From Pieris napi (taxonomy: Eukaryota > Arthropoda > Insecta > Lepidoptera > Pieridae), in assembly GCF_905475465.1 (NCBI RefSeq), contig NC_062245.1, positions 10,168,001 through 10,232,000 of the forward strand: a DNA stretch of 64,000 nt. Direction: 5' to 3'. A model generated the notes under the pieces. The model was given only the letters and a program-made list of their open reading frames with translations, did not search any database and was not told the origin of the DNA. Below, in pieces: positions 41,301 through 56,300 of the stretch (position 1 is its first letter; the number at the start of each line of letters is the position of its first letter). The position numbers and the translations under genes are program-made.

Positions 41301-44300
41301 AGGGAACAGATTTGTGAGTATTAACACGCTACCTACTTAATAAATTGTTGAAATATAATAAGTACTTACCTACCTAATCAATACAATACGTTTCAGGGTG
41401 CTTTCAGACGAGCGGCACGTTGCCAATTACAAATACAACTGCAGCCCTTAGTTTAGTGTTATGATTTGTGATACCTACGGTTTTGATACTGAGGAACGTT
41501 TCTCAAAATCGGGATTGAAACCAAATACCTACTTAATAACGCCCAAATCTCAGTTTGTCTTAACTGCAAGACGCAAGAGTCTTGCAGGCTTAAGTATTGT
41601 CTTGCTCAAGTCTTGCAGGGTTCAGTCTTGGTATTGGTCTTGCTATAATAAGGCGGTCTTGGTATTGGTCTTGGTCTTGCAAAAACGCAAGAACAAGACC
41701 AAGACTGCAAGACCAAGACCGATTTTGGGCAACACTATTCAAAATACTGTAATTGTTCATGAATTCATAAAAATGATAATAATTTTAACAACTAATAGTC
41801 GTCAAGTTGGATCAAGTGTTTCGAATAGGGTAATGTATAGTGGTAGTTGCGTTCTTGTTGCCTTAATCACTAAGCCTTTAAAAACCGTGCTGCGTGATTC
41901 CATTATTCACTTTGACATTTCTATAATGGCAACTAAACCTCTTTTCTATATATTCCTTTATATGACGCATACACACTTTTGTTTACTGACGACCGGAGGA
42001 TGTAACGACCGGAAACGGTGCGGGCGCAGCTGCTCGAACACGTCAACAAATATCTGTCTGGTATCACTTGTTCCTGGATTCCATGACCCATGACAATTTA
42101 AATGTTTTAATGCTGAGTACGTCAGCTGTTTACTCAGCTATAACTGCAAGCGGCATTTGAATCTAAACTCCGATTCGAGAACTCCAATAATGGCAAAGCA
42201 CATAAGGGAGCGTTCAAGTATTACGTCACGCAATTTTTGGAGATTATTGACCCTCCCCCCCCCCCCCCTCGTGTAGCGCGCCGTAACGTTTTTCTGTACC
42301 CAATAGTAAAACGTTTCGTGACCACCCAGTGACTCTTTATAGCTAAGAGTTATCGTTTTGTGCTGTAAAGAACTGGAAAGTCGAAAATAATATTAACAAT
42401 AACGCGTAATTCAATCCCCGCCCCGCATCGTAACGTTTTACTAAGAAACCCCCCCACCCCCCAAATTAGTTACGTAATACAGAATTCTTAAAAAATAAAA
42501 TAATTGACGAAAAAGGATTCTTTCATTCACTCCGCCTACATCTAAATAAACATAAGCACGAAATATCCTTATCTGAATGTCATTAACAGTCTCTTATCAG
42601 TCAGACCCATTCGTAACCGATAAGTTGTTGGGATTTGAACCCAAAACATTTTGCCAATGATGTATTTACGAAAAAAAGAAAGAAAGAAATAGTAACAGAC
42701 TCAAGATTAACAAAGATAAAAATAGATATGATACTGCGCAGTGTTCATTTCTTACTAGTCATTTTATATTGTTAATGTGACGATAAATAATTTCAGCGCA
42801 TGCGCCTTATAAGCCAGGATTAAATGTTTTCTTGTTTGTTTGCAAGAGACATCACAGTGAACGCAAATCTTGAGACCAAGAGAATTGTTATAAGAACTTT
42901 AAAATGCTCTTAAAGTTAGGATTTTAAGGAGCATCGCGGAAGTACATTCCACAAGAAATATAAAAACAAAGCGATTCAAGGAACCGCATTATATACGTTA
43001 TATTTGTAAGAACTTCCAAAACGGAAACTTCACAACTCGTAACTTCACATAAATTCAAAGCTCTTTGTGAAGACCGGATCCTCGGCTGATGACTGGAGTT
43101 CGCTTAAACTCAATTTAAACCAATTCTGTATGACTCAATTTGTAACTTATAATGGATATCATGTGTTCTTAGTAAAAACCAAGTTCAAATACCTCAATTT
43201 TATTAAAAGATATTCAATTGGATGGAAAAGTAAGTCATAAATGTGCTTTAAACAGAGATTAATTCGGAAATTCCGTTTTAATTACTCCGATAAAATATAT
43301 TACTAATTGAAATATCTACTCGTGGTAATAGAACTTAAGTTTTAATTATTTACCTATTATATTAATATTAAAATGATTTAAGATTTACCAAGGTCGCATT
43401 TCTCATTACGAATCTTTATTCAACCATCATACATTTTAATGATGATTTTAGTAACATATCATGTTGAATAAATGAATGATATACCAAATTTAATAACCTA
43501 TGTATATACCTTTAAGCTAGATAAATAAGTCTTTGGAACCTTCCTTCTTCAGTTTAGAAGCCTTTTCCTGTTCTTTTTACTCTCGTCACACTTTACGGAT
43601 AATCATAAGAGACAAAGCATTCTTAAATCAAATTAAGTCTGTTTATGTTTGAATAAAATTATTCCAAATTCACTATGAATCTAAAAAACGTGATATTTTT
43701 TAGAGTAATTCTGTCTTATATACCATAATTGAGACCGTGAATAGGGTCCCAAATGTATAAAACGTGACATTGATGGATCAAAGGTACCATTCATATTAAA
43801 CGATCTTGAAGTAAACGTTTTGGAAGGTGTTATCATTTATAATGTTTAACGGAAAGCCCAAGTATATATTATAATTCTATTTTTAAATTTCTAAGGTCCA
43901 AAAATAGTCAGTATAGGGTGTCAATTTAGGCTTCGTCATCACTCATCAGTGATATTAAGAAAGAAGAGTCAGAAGGTGCCATCTGGGTCTAATGTCATGG
44001 AAAAATGTCTAAACGTCTAATGTTATTGAAAAATGTCTAAACGTCTAATGTCATTGAAAAATGTCTAAACGTCTAATGTCATTAAAAAATATCTAAACGT
44101 CGAATGTCATTACAAAATGTCAAAATAATTCCAAGGTCCTGAGCTCAATTAAAAACTTTAAAAAAATGTATTTCTTGCTAGTTTAACAACAAAGTTACGT
44201 TCTATTAAATTTGTTTCCTGAATAAGATGTATCTCCTTTTAGTTACGAACAATGCGGGACAGTGACGTATCATCCCAGCTACAGTGGTCAGAAGATGAGG

Positions 44301-47300
44301 ATTTCTGGGACAAGAGAAATGTCGGGTGTTACGAGAGACGAATTCACAATACGAATGGCTGGGTAAAACGGATCTTATCGCGAAAATCTATCTCAAACGT
44401 TTTCATTCGTGTGTTTATGTGTTGATAGAAAGTCTTAGTATTTTTACAATATAACTTCAATGAAATATGAATAGCCTGCTTTGATATAGTTGTTCTAAGG
44501 TTTTTTAAATATCTGTGTTGGCACATGAGGGTAAATTTTTACGAATAAAACGCAATAATATTAGCGTCGCGAAGATGTGCAGCGATTATGTCGAAGAATA
44601 GGGAATTAATAGAAAGCGATTGAGACCGATTGAGAGAGAGTGAGAAGGGCTAATTCGCCCTTTTAGAAATTCTATTTTTAAAATAAAAAAATTCGTATAG
44701 AGAATTTATGAAATATTCGTATTTTATATTTTATGCAAACTAATTTATTGAAACCTCAAATGACGAATTGTAAATTAAAATTCCACGTGACTTTATTATC
44801 GAAGAAAAAAATTAAAAAAAAATTATAATTTGTATTAATTTCCGACCCTTTTAATATTTTAATGACAATTAAATTCATTCAATTCCTAACATATCTTCTT
44901 TTTCTCTCTCTCTCTGAGTATATATATCTATATATAATATGAATAAGACTTAAAAATTAGTTTGCCAAAGAAGTTTCACTTCTGACATGTGTACTTTGTA
45001 CGCACGCACTTTATTTTCTGAGAACTAACAAGCTATAGTGCGGGTCAAAATTACATTGCCCTTCGAGTAGATTATTAATTCCCAATAGGTTTATTTGTGA
45101 ACTGTCTTTGTATTTAAGGCTAACAGCCATACTCAGAGACGTCCATGATATCTAATAGAAGATTAATATATGTAAAACAAAATCTAGCCAAATCTAGTAA
45201 CGTTAACAACTGATTTCAGGAAATGAAAATGTTTTTATTCCAATTGCAAGTTAGGTTCTTTTCTGGTACTCGAGAGATGGAAAATGAAAACAGGGACGCA
45301 TAATGAGAAGATGAAAAGACGAAATTCCTACGACCCTGGAGCCATAGAAAGAAAGCAGTTGGAGGAAGCAAAAATAATTTAACTTCTATGTATATTAATA
45401 TGTGATATAATTTTTGTAATCGTGTGTTGTTAAAGTAACTGTGTTGTTACTAATAAAGGCTTTTTTATAAATTCACAAAATGGTTTAAGCGATGTCACCA
45501 AGTACGACTGTTCAGTAGCAATAAATTAAAAGGCTTATCTCAATTAAAAATCACATTCGTTAATAATTTCTGAATACAATAGATTACATCGTATTAAATG
45601 TAATTACTTGGAAAATTACTTATTTCGAGGTATGTTAATTGGATCAAGGTATTAAGGCTTACAAGAGGAAGCCCCAGAAACGTACGTAGGCATGTGAAAT
45701 AGTAATTAGTGGCTAATGAGTGATACAAATGAGTTCTGACGTAAGGCAGTGCGTGTAACTGACGCGGGCGAAAGTCTGAAATATAATGGGCCCGTTTTCT
45801 GTTATGGGCTATTTGATGTTTCATATATTATATTATGTAATGTCTCTGTTAATATTAAACATTTTGCACAGAGTATTCTAAACTCAGAATCTTCTAGACG
45901 GTGGCGATATATTTCAATTGAAAAATCGAATCAAAAGAATGTCGGTAGTATAGACTACCGTAGGAATGGTTCTACCCTCCTTTTAGTTTAAAGTACATAT
46001 GTATGTAAAATTCCGGCTGAACTAATTATAAAGAATAGTAATTTCATTTCAAAGCATGAGATACACATCTGTTCTGCAGAAAGTCTACTTCGATACCTAC
46101 CTTCCATAACTTTACGTGATAACAAGTAATTAAGGGTGCGAATAAAATAAAAATACGAATACGCATAGGCTTTCAGTTGGCAGGTTTCTTCGATAAGATC
46201 AATCAATGTCACACCAAGGAAAGTGATTGCTGATGTTCAACACGCGATATCAATCTACAAGTATCGCAATCGATACATTTATACTTTCATTGGGTGTGTT
46301 AATGAGAATTACGTTAAGATCACTTTAGGGGGGCCACCTATGGCAAATTGAATGGATTTTTAAGATCACATAAAAACGCACACTCATATTACACATTACC
46401 ACACACACCTCAACCAATAAATTATTAGTAAATTATCTTGGTTACTACATAATGTTCTTCGTATATATAGTGGAATCCGTGTTGGCTATATTTTAAATTT
46501 AAAAGTTGTAAATTAAAAAAATACTAAAATTTATCAGTGGCGCTACAATCTTTTTAGGTCTGGGCCTCAGATTTATATCTGTTTCAAGTCAATCTAATAG
46601 GCAATTAGGTGATCAGCCTTCTGTGCTTGACTCATGCCATCGACTTTTTGGGTCAAAGGCAAGCCGGTTTCCTCGCGATCTTTTTGGACATAGACTAAAA
46701 GCCCATTGGTGCACAGCCGGGAATCGAGCCTACGACCTGAGGGATGAAAGTCGCACGCTGAAGCCACTAGGCCAACACTGTTGTAAATATTAATATTAAA
46801 AAAAAACTGTGATTATTAATAAACTTTTAACATCTTACTTTTTTAAATACACATAATAATAGGCGGACAATAAATTAATTAAAAAACAGTTGCTTACAAA
46901 GACAAATTATGAACTGGCACCATCTTTAAATACAAAATTGTCGCATTGTATTACGAAAACTTCCTATATTAGGTATAAGATTTAGGTATATAAATATATT
47001 TTTTTTTAATGTTTTTTATCTAGGTTAATTCTAATTGGTGTGGGTATAAATATTGTGTCGTTCTATCGAATTAGTAATAACTGTAAAGGTAGTGGTGGAA
47101 TAAAGTAAATAAATAAAAAACTTAACTTCGCTTACTAAAGCTATACGACAGTAGACCAACAAAAACTACTTCATTATATCATACACAAGGCAAGTATTTC
47201 TAAGCTATGATAATTTTAAAAGCCGACACGACGCGACGCACACCGCATATTACATTAACTTGAAAATAGGCGCCCAAAATACATATACGCGAGACCAACC

Positions 47301-50300
47301 TTCATGCAATTAAAATAATGTTTGTTTTCTATATCACCAATTACGCCATAGCAAATATAGTGAAATGTATGAGCCTGATGAATAAAGTAGGGGCAGGGAT
47401 TGCGGTTCACTGAGCTGAAATTTTATTTGCGTAAATTATGTATATATTTTACTGTGCGGAAGCGCTGAAAACAGATCCTACTTTGACCGGAAGTACAGTT
47501 ATCGTCAGTAATTATCGAAATTAAAAACTAAAAATCTATAAACACAAGGAATGAAAAACTATGTGTCTGCTCTCGTCAGATGTATATATATACCTAGGAC
47601 ACTACAGTATTACAAGATTCGTAAATATATTTTTATAATAAGAGGCAAACGCGCAGGATGCTCACTTGATGTTAAGTGATAACGCCCATGGACACTCACA
47701 TTGCCAGAAGGCTCGCAAGTGCGTTGCCGGTCTTTTAAGAATTGGTGCTCTTTTCTTAAAAGAAAAGTCGAATTGCTACGGAAATACTTCAGTGGGCAGC
47801 TGGTTCCACATAGTGATGAATAATTTGGGACGACAACATACGGATGTCAAAGATCATTCTAACTCGCCACTCTGGATCTTACCTAAGAGACGTTGCGACA
47901 TGAACGTCAAACTCAACGTCTCAAAAATCAAATTACCCACACCAGCGTAAATAATCTCGCAAAGCCCCTTTATCCCGAACAAGCCCAAAAACGTGGCGCT
48001 CGCCCTCCTTACGTCGTGTCTGATCAGTAAAACACTTAAAACGAATAACAATTCCTCCACAATTTTTCCATCGAGGTAATAAATTGCGAAGGAAAAGCCC
48101 GCTGACTCCATCTACAAAGACGGCAACAAATTTCCGCCCCCGTCACTCCGACACTGAATTATCAGGATGCTAATCTAGACAATGGAAATTAAAAATATGA
48201 CATTTCTACCCAACTTTTACATAGTTTGTCCACAGGATAAGAAAGTTACTATTCTTATAAATGTATTACAGCAGTTGGCATTACTCTATTGTGTGCATAC
48301 AAATATCAGTATTTTAAAAAGATGGTAAAGACTAAAAAAAAATAGTTTATGGTAATTAAAAAAATTCGTCAAAGGCGCTACCACCTTTTTTAGGTCTGGG
48401 CTTTCGATTTTTGTATTTCCTGATCATTTGACAATATAATAGGCAAGTAGGTGATCAGCCTTCTGTGCATGACACACACCCCAGAATTTTTGGGTCTAAG
48501 GCAAGCCGGTTATCTCACGATGTTTTCCTTCACCGTTCGAGCGAATGTTAAATGCGCACATAGAAAGAAAGGCCGTTGGTGCAAAGCCGGGGATCGAACC
48601 TACGACCTCAGGGTTGAGAGTCCAACGCTGAAGCCACTAGGCCAACACTGCTTAGGTTATGGTTTGGTTAAGATTTAATTAAACCATATATAAAAAATAA
48701 TAAAAATTCAGTCACAAATCTAGAGATAAAGATACAAAATTATATCATAAATAGTGCTGTTTCCGGCACGTTCTCTTTATAAGTCTTTTGATCTAAATCA
48801 CAGTTTTCACTTCAGTGTGATACATTGCGTATTCAGTTTCTTTATAAAATGCGATTCGTTAATTATATCTGGCTGTGTATTTGTCTGTGTCGTTTTACAT
48901 AAATTATATTTTCTAATCATACTTAAGAGAATTTTTGGTAAAGTATTTACAAAAACTAAACCTATAATATTGACAAGGCCCAATTTAATATATTTTATTC
49001 ATTTTTATACAAGCCAATTTAACTCTTTAAAACACAAAATAATATTATCGAAAACCTCACTCCCTGTATCTCAATTTTATAATTATCGGTTCTGTATTTA
49101 AAATTGTATGCCGTCCGGCGAATCATGTTTCACTATAACTCTATGTGAAACTGTTTATATTTTTGCAACTTTCTCGCGGATAGTACTGAAAATAGCGAGC
49201 AAACTTGTAATAATAACTCATACAAATGTGTCCCTAACGCATTGAGTAAGTCGTGAGAGCTGTATACGTTAATTTTGTAAAATATCATTGCATTATGTTA
49301 ATCTACATTCTCGTACATTACATATATATTTTTTACGAGAATTATACGATAAAAACATATATGAATACAGCACTAATTATATTTTAATAAATTTACTATT
49401 TGCAGTTGACTGTGGATTACATATATATTTTCTTATCTAAGGTTTAAAAATAATTATCACCAATAAACAGTCTGAAGATTGTTAGGAATTTATAACACTA
49501 AGAATCAGGCACAGACAAGTCGAGTAAAAACAAACCCATAACTTTTATAAACCGCACTAAAGTTTTATCAGGCGAATCCTTAAGGCTTTTAAGGAAGAAG
49601 CGCACAGCTTTATAGTGAGCTTCAAGGTACTTTATAAGATATTGCATAAAACAAGTATGAACAATTCCATGAAAAGATATGATATGAGGAAAAACGTTCA
49701 TGTGGCCGGTGCAATGCGTCAATGCAATCACTGTATTGTCGATATGTCTCGCGGAAAAAATTGGAACAATTTAGATAATTCGATAATTTCCCGGCACGAA
49801 CGGTGAAGGAAAACATCGTGAGGAAACCGACATGTCTTTGACCCAAAAAGTCGAGGCGTGTGTCAGGCACTGGAGACTTGAGACTTGCCTTTTAGATTTA
49901 AAAATGATCATAAAACAGATTCAGAAATCTGATGCCAAGATCTAAAGAGTTTGTAGCGCCACTGATTTATTTTCATATACGATGTAAGTTGTTCTTCCAA
50001 TATAAATTCAAGACTTTCAAAGGATCGATAAAATTGTGTTTTTCCTAAGCTTCTATCAATGTAAGGCGCCAAGAAGCCTTATCTATCGTGTTGTCCCAAG
50101 CTACGCTAAGCCGCTTAGCAATGAAAAACCAGTTTAATATTACGTAACTTACTAAGCAAAATTCATAAGAACTGTGCGTAAATTATTAAATTCCTTAATG
50201 TATAATTAAATCTAGTACTAATAAGAATCTCAGAAGATTCGTTAGCTAATATTACGTATGGAAATCGAAAACATACAACGTGCTTAGATTATGTACGTGA

Positions 50301-53300
50301 TGTTCAGTGTAAGGATGTGTTGATATTTATTTGTTACTGCTTTAATCACAAAAACGTTCGATATAATTAAAAAGGCTTCCTCAAAATAATACAAATTATA
50401 TAAATATTGTTTTAGAGCAGGCCTAGTGGCTTTAGCGTGCGACTCTAATCCCTGGACTTTCTTTCTTTGTGCGCATTTAACATTCGCTCGACCGGTGAAG
50501 GAAAACATCGTGAGGAAACCGGCTTGCCTTAGACCCAATAAAAACTAAAGGCTGATCACCTACTTGCCAATTAGATTGAGAAATGATCATGAAACTGATC
50601 CAGAAATCTAAGTTCCAGATCTAGCGACCCAAAAGGTTGTAGAGCCACATTTTTTTTTATTTTTTTATAAATATTGTTTATAAATAGAAAGAGGGTCTTA
50701 ACCCGTGATTACTCGAACCGATTTCAAGCATTTGTTCTGATACGTGAATCGAAAACTAATACAATTAATCATTCAGATAATAACCATAACTCAACGATAT
50801 TGAATCCTGACAAGCCCATTCAACCGGATGAATGTTTGGATTCCCATTTCATTAAATAATTGCGTCCGTATTTTATAATTTGCACAGCTGTTCCGGGGAA
50901 ATTTTAACCAGATTCCGATAACTAAATCCTGATTATGTGGTCAGTGTTATACTGATTGTAATTTATTTAACTGTGTAAACGTTTCGATACTGTTTAATAA
51001 TTCTCATATATAATTAACCTTCGTGTACACTGTATTGCACATATTTTTCTGTCTGCTTTTTTTAATTGTCCATTCAATTTTCTGCTCCCACTAGGCAAAA
51101 TTTGTTCTTAGTATTTTATAATAAATTTTGACCGTGACGGGCTGTTTGTTCCACGACTTTTAAACACTTTAGATCTGTATCATTTAACCAAGACGGAGCA
51201 TCTGTGTCTACCAAATTATAACAAATATTTCTTCGGGGGTTGATCCTACGCCCATACTAAGATCGAAGCCGACGCCGGTACTCATATGTGATAAATAAAG
51301 TCGTAAACAGTATCATAAACTGTAAAAAGCCTGCAAACTTTTCATTTCACTCAACAAACTGGACTAAATGCTAGTTCACAAAAACAAAGCACATCTGTCG
51401 GTAACTGCCTTTAGCAAAAAGCTGTAAACGATTTGTGGCAATGCCTGCCGAAACAGCGGTACACTTTTTCCGAATAAAAACTTGGAAACTACTCGGTTGG
51501 GCAATATTCAGTTATTGTGCTGCAATAATTTTATTTATACACATATTACACATATGTTCTTCATGGTTTTTAGAAGCCCACAGTCAACGCCTTATCGAAA
51601 GTACGGTTTCTTTACAACAATGCCTTGCTAAAATAGAAAGAATATTGTTAAAACTTAATACAAATATTAAAATATGACCTACAGTGGGTTTAAATTAGAT
51701 AAGGGAAAAGTACTTGTAATTGTTGTCTGCCCTTACTCAGACAGAGATAGCAAAATTAAGAGTTATTTCATGCATATTAGTAATTATTACGAAGATACAA
51801 TTAATTCTAAGTTTTAATAACTAGGCGATAAACCAAGCGAAATCTTTTAATATTGTGACAAACGCATTATAATCTGTTGAAACTAAATTTTTCTTTTGAA
51901 TACTTTACCTAGAATAAGTTTAAGCAAGAGAGGAAAATTTAATTTAAACCTAGCTCTTATCCTCAGAGACAAACGTGTTAGTAAAATTACAAGCTCAGCG
52001 TTGCATTCTAAGCTATTATCAAAATTAATTAAACCTCTCATGAGGATTTTCCCTCTAAAAAGTATCTTTAGTAAAGGTAACATTTCAATTGTATATAATA
52101 ACAATAGTAACCATATACCATTTTAAAACAAAAACAAATTTTAAGCCCAGTGATCAAATCAAATTTTTCAAATTGATCCATTGCGATTGTACTAAAACCG
52201 ACCCAATGGTCCATCAAAAACGTTTTAGAATAAAAGGCCTATTATTATTTCCCTCAAAAGCTCGTACACGTAGAGCTTTTTTAATAAGAACCTTGGTTTA
52301 GTCGATGTTAGACGTAAAGCGTATTAAAGAATTTAATTAGAAAATATTACTTTCGCAAATACCTACCTCACATCAGTGTCTAGAGTAGGACTATACAATA
52401 GAAAATAAATTAAACTGAATTTACTTTAAGATAGCAGCGAATAGGGATCGTCTAATAAGAATTTATAAACACCCGTGACTAAAAACTTTATATCCAAACT
52501 GTTGAAAATTTACGGCTTCTTATAAGTTTTATGACTTTCTTTATGACTTGAGTAAATATTTACGACTTCCACAGATTTGTGCTTAGGCTGTGACGGGTAA
52601 CCTGAGTTATAATAATATTCCTGCCACACGTAAAACTCAAAAATTATTACCCTTCATGAAGACAAAATTCAAAGCAAGCATCTTTTCTATTTGGTATGTA
52701 ATAATTTGACAACAAAAATGAACCTTTAGTACATGACTACGTGATTTTTCTCTATATAAACCCTCAGAGTTCAAGTTACAAGTTCTTAACTAACAGATAA
52801 AAAATTCATAAGAATAGGTTGAGCCGTTTCGGAGAAGTATGGGAACGAGCATTGTGACACGGGAATTTTATACATTGGATTTTTATACATATTATGTTTT
52901 GGTCAAAGCAACAAAAGATTCATCTTTTAAGTTAGGAGTAGTTTTGCATAGTTTTCGTATAAAACAGTCTAGATCTAAAATATTACCATAATGGAACTCT
53001 CGTATATGGTAATATTTTAAGAAATTTTAAACAGCTGTTACTATAAAAAAACATGACGATTAAAAAGAGTGGCGGAGCGTTTATTGCCAGTTCTTCTCTT
53101 CCGTTCTGCCCTTGATTTGAGAACTGGCACTAAATGTAAAGTTAGAAGCATTTCATATACATTTCTTTTTTTTGACGATCATAAGTGTACATTGTGTTAC
53201 CTATATGATTAAATGATTTTTAAATTTTGACTAGGATAAAGCAAATATATACCAACTGTATACTACGTACTACGAGTACAGAACTACTGGTTCTCTAGGA

Positions 53301-56300
53301 TGACTCTTTATCAAAAAAAGCAGTAACCATGGAGACAAGTACACGACAAGACCGATTACATAATATTAAAAAGTTTAAACGTATTAGCGAAGGAAAGGCA
53401 AAAGTAAAATTTAAAATTCGAATCAATTAGTACTCATGTCGAGTAAACACACTTGGGCCTTCGCAAATATTTACCGGCCATATTTAATTTCGTTGAGTGC
53501 AAGGCTCTATGCAAATGAGAAGGCGGATAAGTTTATCGGGTAAATGGATATAGGATGCGAATGTATCCAGTTAGAGAATAAACTATTTAGTCACGTGTTA
53601 TCTAATAAATAGAACCCACTATAAGAGCTGTGAGGATTTTAGTTTCATGAGATATGGTAGGAAATTCATTAAATCATACTTTGTTGCGTACAAACTTTAA
53701 CTCATGATGGATAAATAAATAAATATAGTTTAAACTAAAAAGTGAATAATAATTAAAAAGCATGTTTTATAGTTTTTTTAAACTATGTATATTTATTTTC
53801 CACTTTTTAGTCCTAGCAGCAATACGTGTTGTCTCAATTTAATAGTATTGCTTAGTGGACTTAAAAAAATTTCATTGTTTTTTCGAGATATACCTATGTA
53901 ATTGTTATATTGTCGCTGATTCAAGTGTACAAAGTTTGAATTAAATCTGTCCGTTAAAAGTGGGTCAAAATCGAGTCCGAAGGAGTCGGTTACATACATA
54001 CATACATACAGGTGAAGCTAATATAAAGCGTGTAAAAATGTGTGCGTGTACTAGGTGTACACACGTAAGAAGTGAAACTTCTTTATGACCTTATTTTTCG
54101 AAAAATGGTCTATTATATGCAACTTTACAGAAATTGGTTAAATAAATTTTATTAGATAAAGTTTAACAAAAGGTTTTTATTATCATAGACATGAATACAA
54201 ATACAATTATTTTATTTTACCTTATTACTACTAAGATTATTACAGAATTTCATTAATTGTAATAGAATTATTACTATCATTGTGATCGTTATTATATATT
54301 TTTGGCTTTGAATCTCTTCGGATCAACCGTGGTAGGGACAAGAAAAAGATGGCGCGTAACCGAAAAATGTGACGGTAATTTTTTTCCAACGCCGATAAAG
54401 AAGTTCGACTTCAAAAAGCAACATGGCGCGTACCTAACCGAAAAACGTGACGATTTGCTACAAAATTTCTCACATACGTCGATAAAGAAGTTTCACTTCT
54501 ATAATCTTAATAAACCTTGAATAATCCATTGAGTATATTATACTGTTCCACCCAAAATTTAATTACCTGAATCTGTATTTTTTTTTTTTTTTTTTAAATA
54601 AAACAGGGGGCAAACGGGCAGGAGTAAACTCAAACTGTATACTCGATTAATCGTTTCCGATTTCATAGAAATGGGTTCGTATGGACCCCAGTACATTACG
54701 GTACGCATTGAATTAATCCTGGTATACACACATTGAGAAGAGCAGTATTGGCCTAAGCTTGAACAAGCTACTCTCATTCCTAACGTTGTAAGTTCCCCGA
54801 CTCGACCGCTCGTGCGGTTATGGAAAACATCGTGACGAAACCGGCACGCCTTTGAACAAAATTGTCGACGGTGTGACAGGCACAGACTACTTGCCTATTA
54901 TAAAAAACAAATGAACATGAAACATAAGTCTGGTATCCTTTTATAGACGTAATGTCTTTGTTATCCTTCTTATACATTAAATATATCAATTAATTATATA
55001 TATATGTATGTGTATATATTTTTTGTATAAGTAGGTAGTAGTAAACTGTTTTTTATCTGAAAGTGTATTCGTTTTTTGCTTTTGTTGTTTAAAGTAATGG
55101 TTTAGATATTGTGTAATAAGTAGCTGTAGTAATACTGACTAATTCGCCACGGCTTTTATTTTACACACCAAATGAGCAATGAGCAAAATTTCAATATTTC
55201 TTCATACCTTACAGCTTACAAGTATTATTCATTACGTTCATTTGCATTCATTACAAGCAGAAATACTGCTAGACTGTTTTGGTATTTAGGTTTTAGGAGA
55301 GCAAAAAATATTTCGGCATTGAATCACGGCGAGTAGCAGACTAATATTTTAAGTGAACCCTTGGAGCAGACAAGGGGGTCTACGGTAATTACGAAGGTAA
55401 TGTATGGGGACCCTGACAACTATATTTTATTAAACGTATTATGTTTTTAATATGCCTTTTTCTACCTAAGCCTCCATTGTTTTATCTAAAGATTACTAAA
55501 TCTTCGAATTTTATATTTTTCTTTACAAATAGTAAACCTACACAAAGCCTTTCAAATGATGTTCTCTTACGGTTTTATTTGAATTTTAATTAAAAACTGA
55601 TTAGTAAAAATGATGCATATGAAAAATAATAAGTTATGTCATTAAATCATAATAATTAATTCAAGTCGTAAAATTTCATTTTTAAACAAATCTATTAAGT
55701 TTTTTGTCACCTATATTATATTCAACAATTCGAAATTCCGTTCAAAGTTTCTTTATCTAGATAAATAATTTGAAATACACCGAACATAATAAACAAAGTC
55801 ATTACCCAAGAATAAACAACCATATTTTATTCCTCACATTATTCGATAATAAAACGTCTACGAAGTCTATAGAGGGCTTAGAAAGGCTTTTTCATTAAAT
55901 TTCGCAAACAACATTAAGGTTTCTGCCAAATAAAAGACTCAGGACAATACGTGTTAATTTATATTTATCGTTAACGCCGTAATCGCTACCTTTTTCTACA
56001 CAATTTCAAAACGGAAAACGAAAGAACCGGAAACAAATGCTAATTTAAAATTCGAATGTCCAACAAAAAGTTAAATGTTATTCGACCTTTTTCTTTCCAC
56101 TTTTTTTTTCATGGATCTAATTAAAACTTGAGCATCTTCTTTACTATACTATTCACCTCGGTACAACAGTGTAGTGCGGTCATAATAATGTTTATGGCGC
56201 ATCATTAAGGCTCATTTACACGGGTCGCTGGAAGAACTATAAACTATAAAGCTAAAGCACTTATGTAGAACGTGTAATAAGCTTACGATATCTTGAATTA

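Larger units (their letters stand above)
38151..41745. mobile_element. hAT-like element (38159-41737) with 8-bp target duplication
   Basis: The ends are inverted: TAGTGTTGCCCAAA at 38159 and TTTGGGCAACACTA ending at 41737. The element is flanked by the perfect 8-bp direct repeat TTCAAAAT (38151-38158 and 41738-41745). An 8-bp duplication and termini matching YARNG are the diagnostics of hAT. Both subterminal regions are packed with CAAGAC/GTCTTG motifs in both orientations (38173-38315 and 41567-41720), likely transposase-binding repeats. A Helitron (38849-39270) and a Harbinger-like copy (39619-40343) sit inside. No hAT transposase frame is left, so this is a non-autonomous or decayed copy. 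Confidence 0.85.

Noticed and set aside
41461..42093. 210-codon + strand frame across the right end of the hAT-like element
   Set aside because: It contains the inverted repeat array, crosses the terminal repeat and target duplication, and shows no domain; open by virtue of the stop-poor repeat.
43987..44127. Possible CRISPR-like array
   Set aside because: The units are directly tandem with no unique spacers, and the window is eukaryotic; it is a minisatellite.
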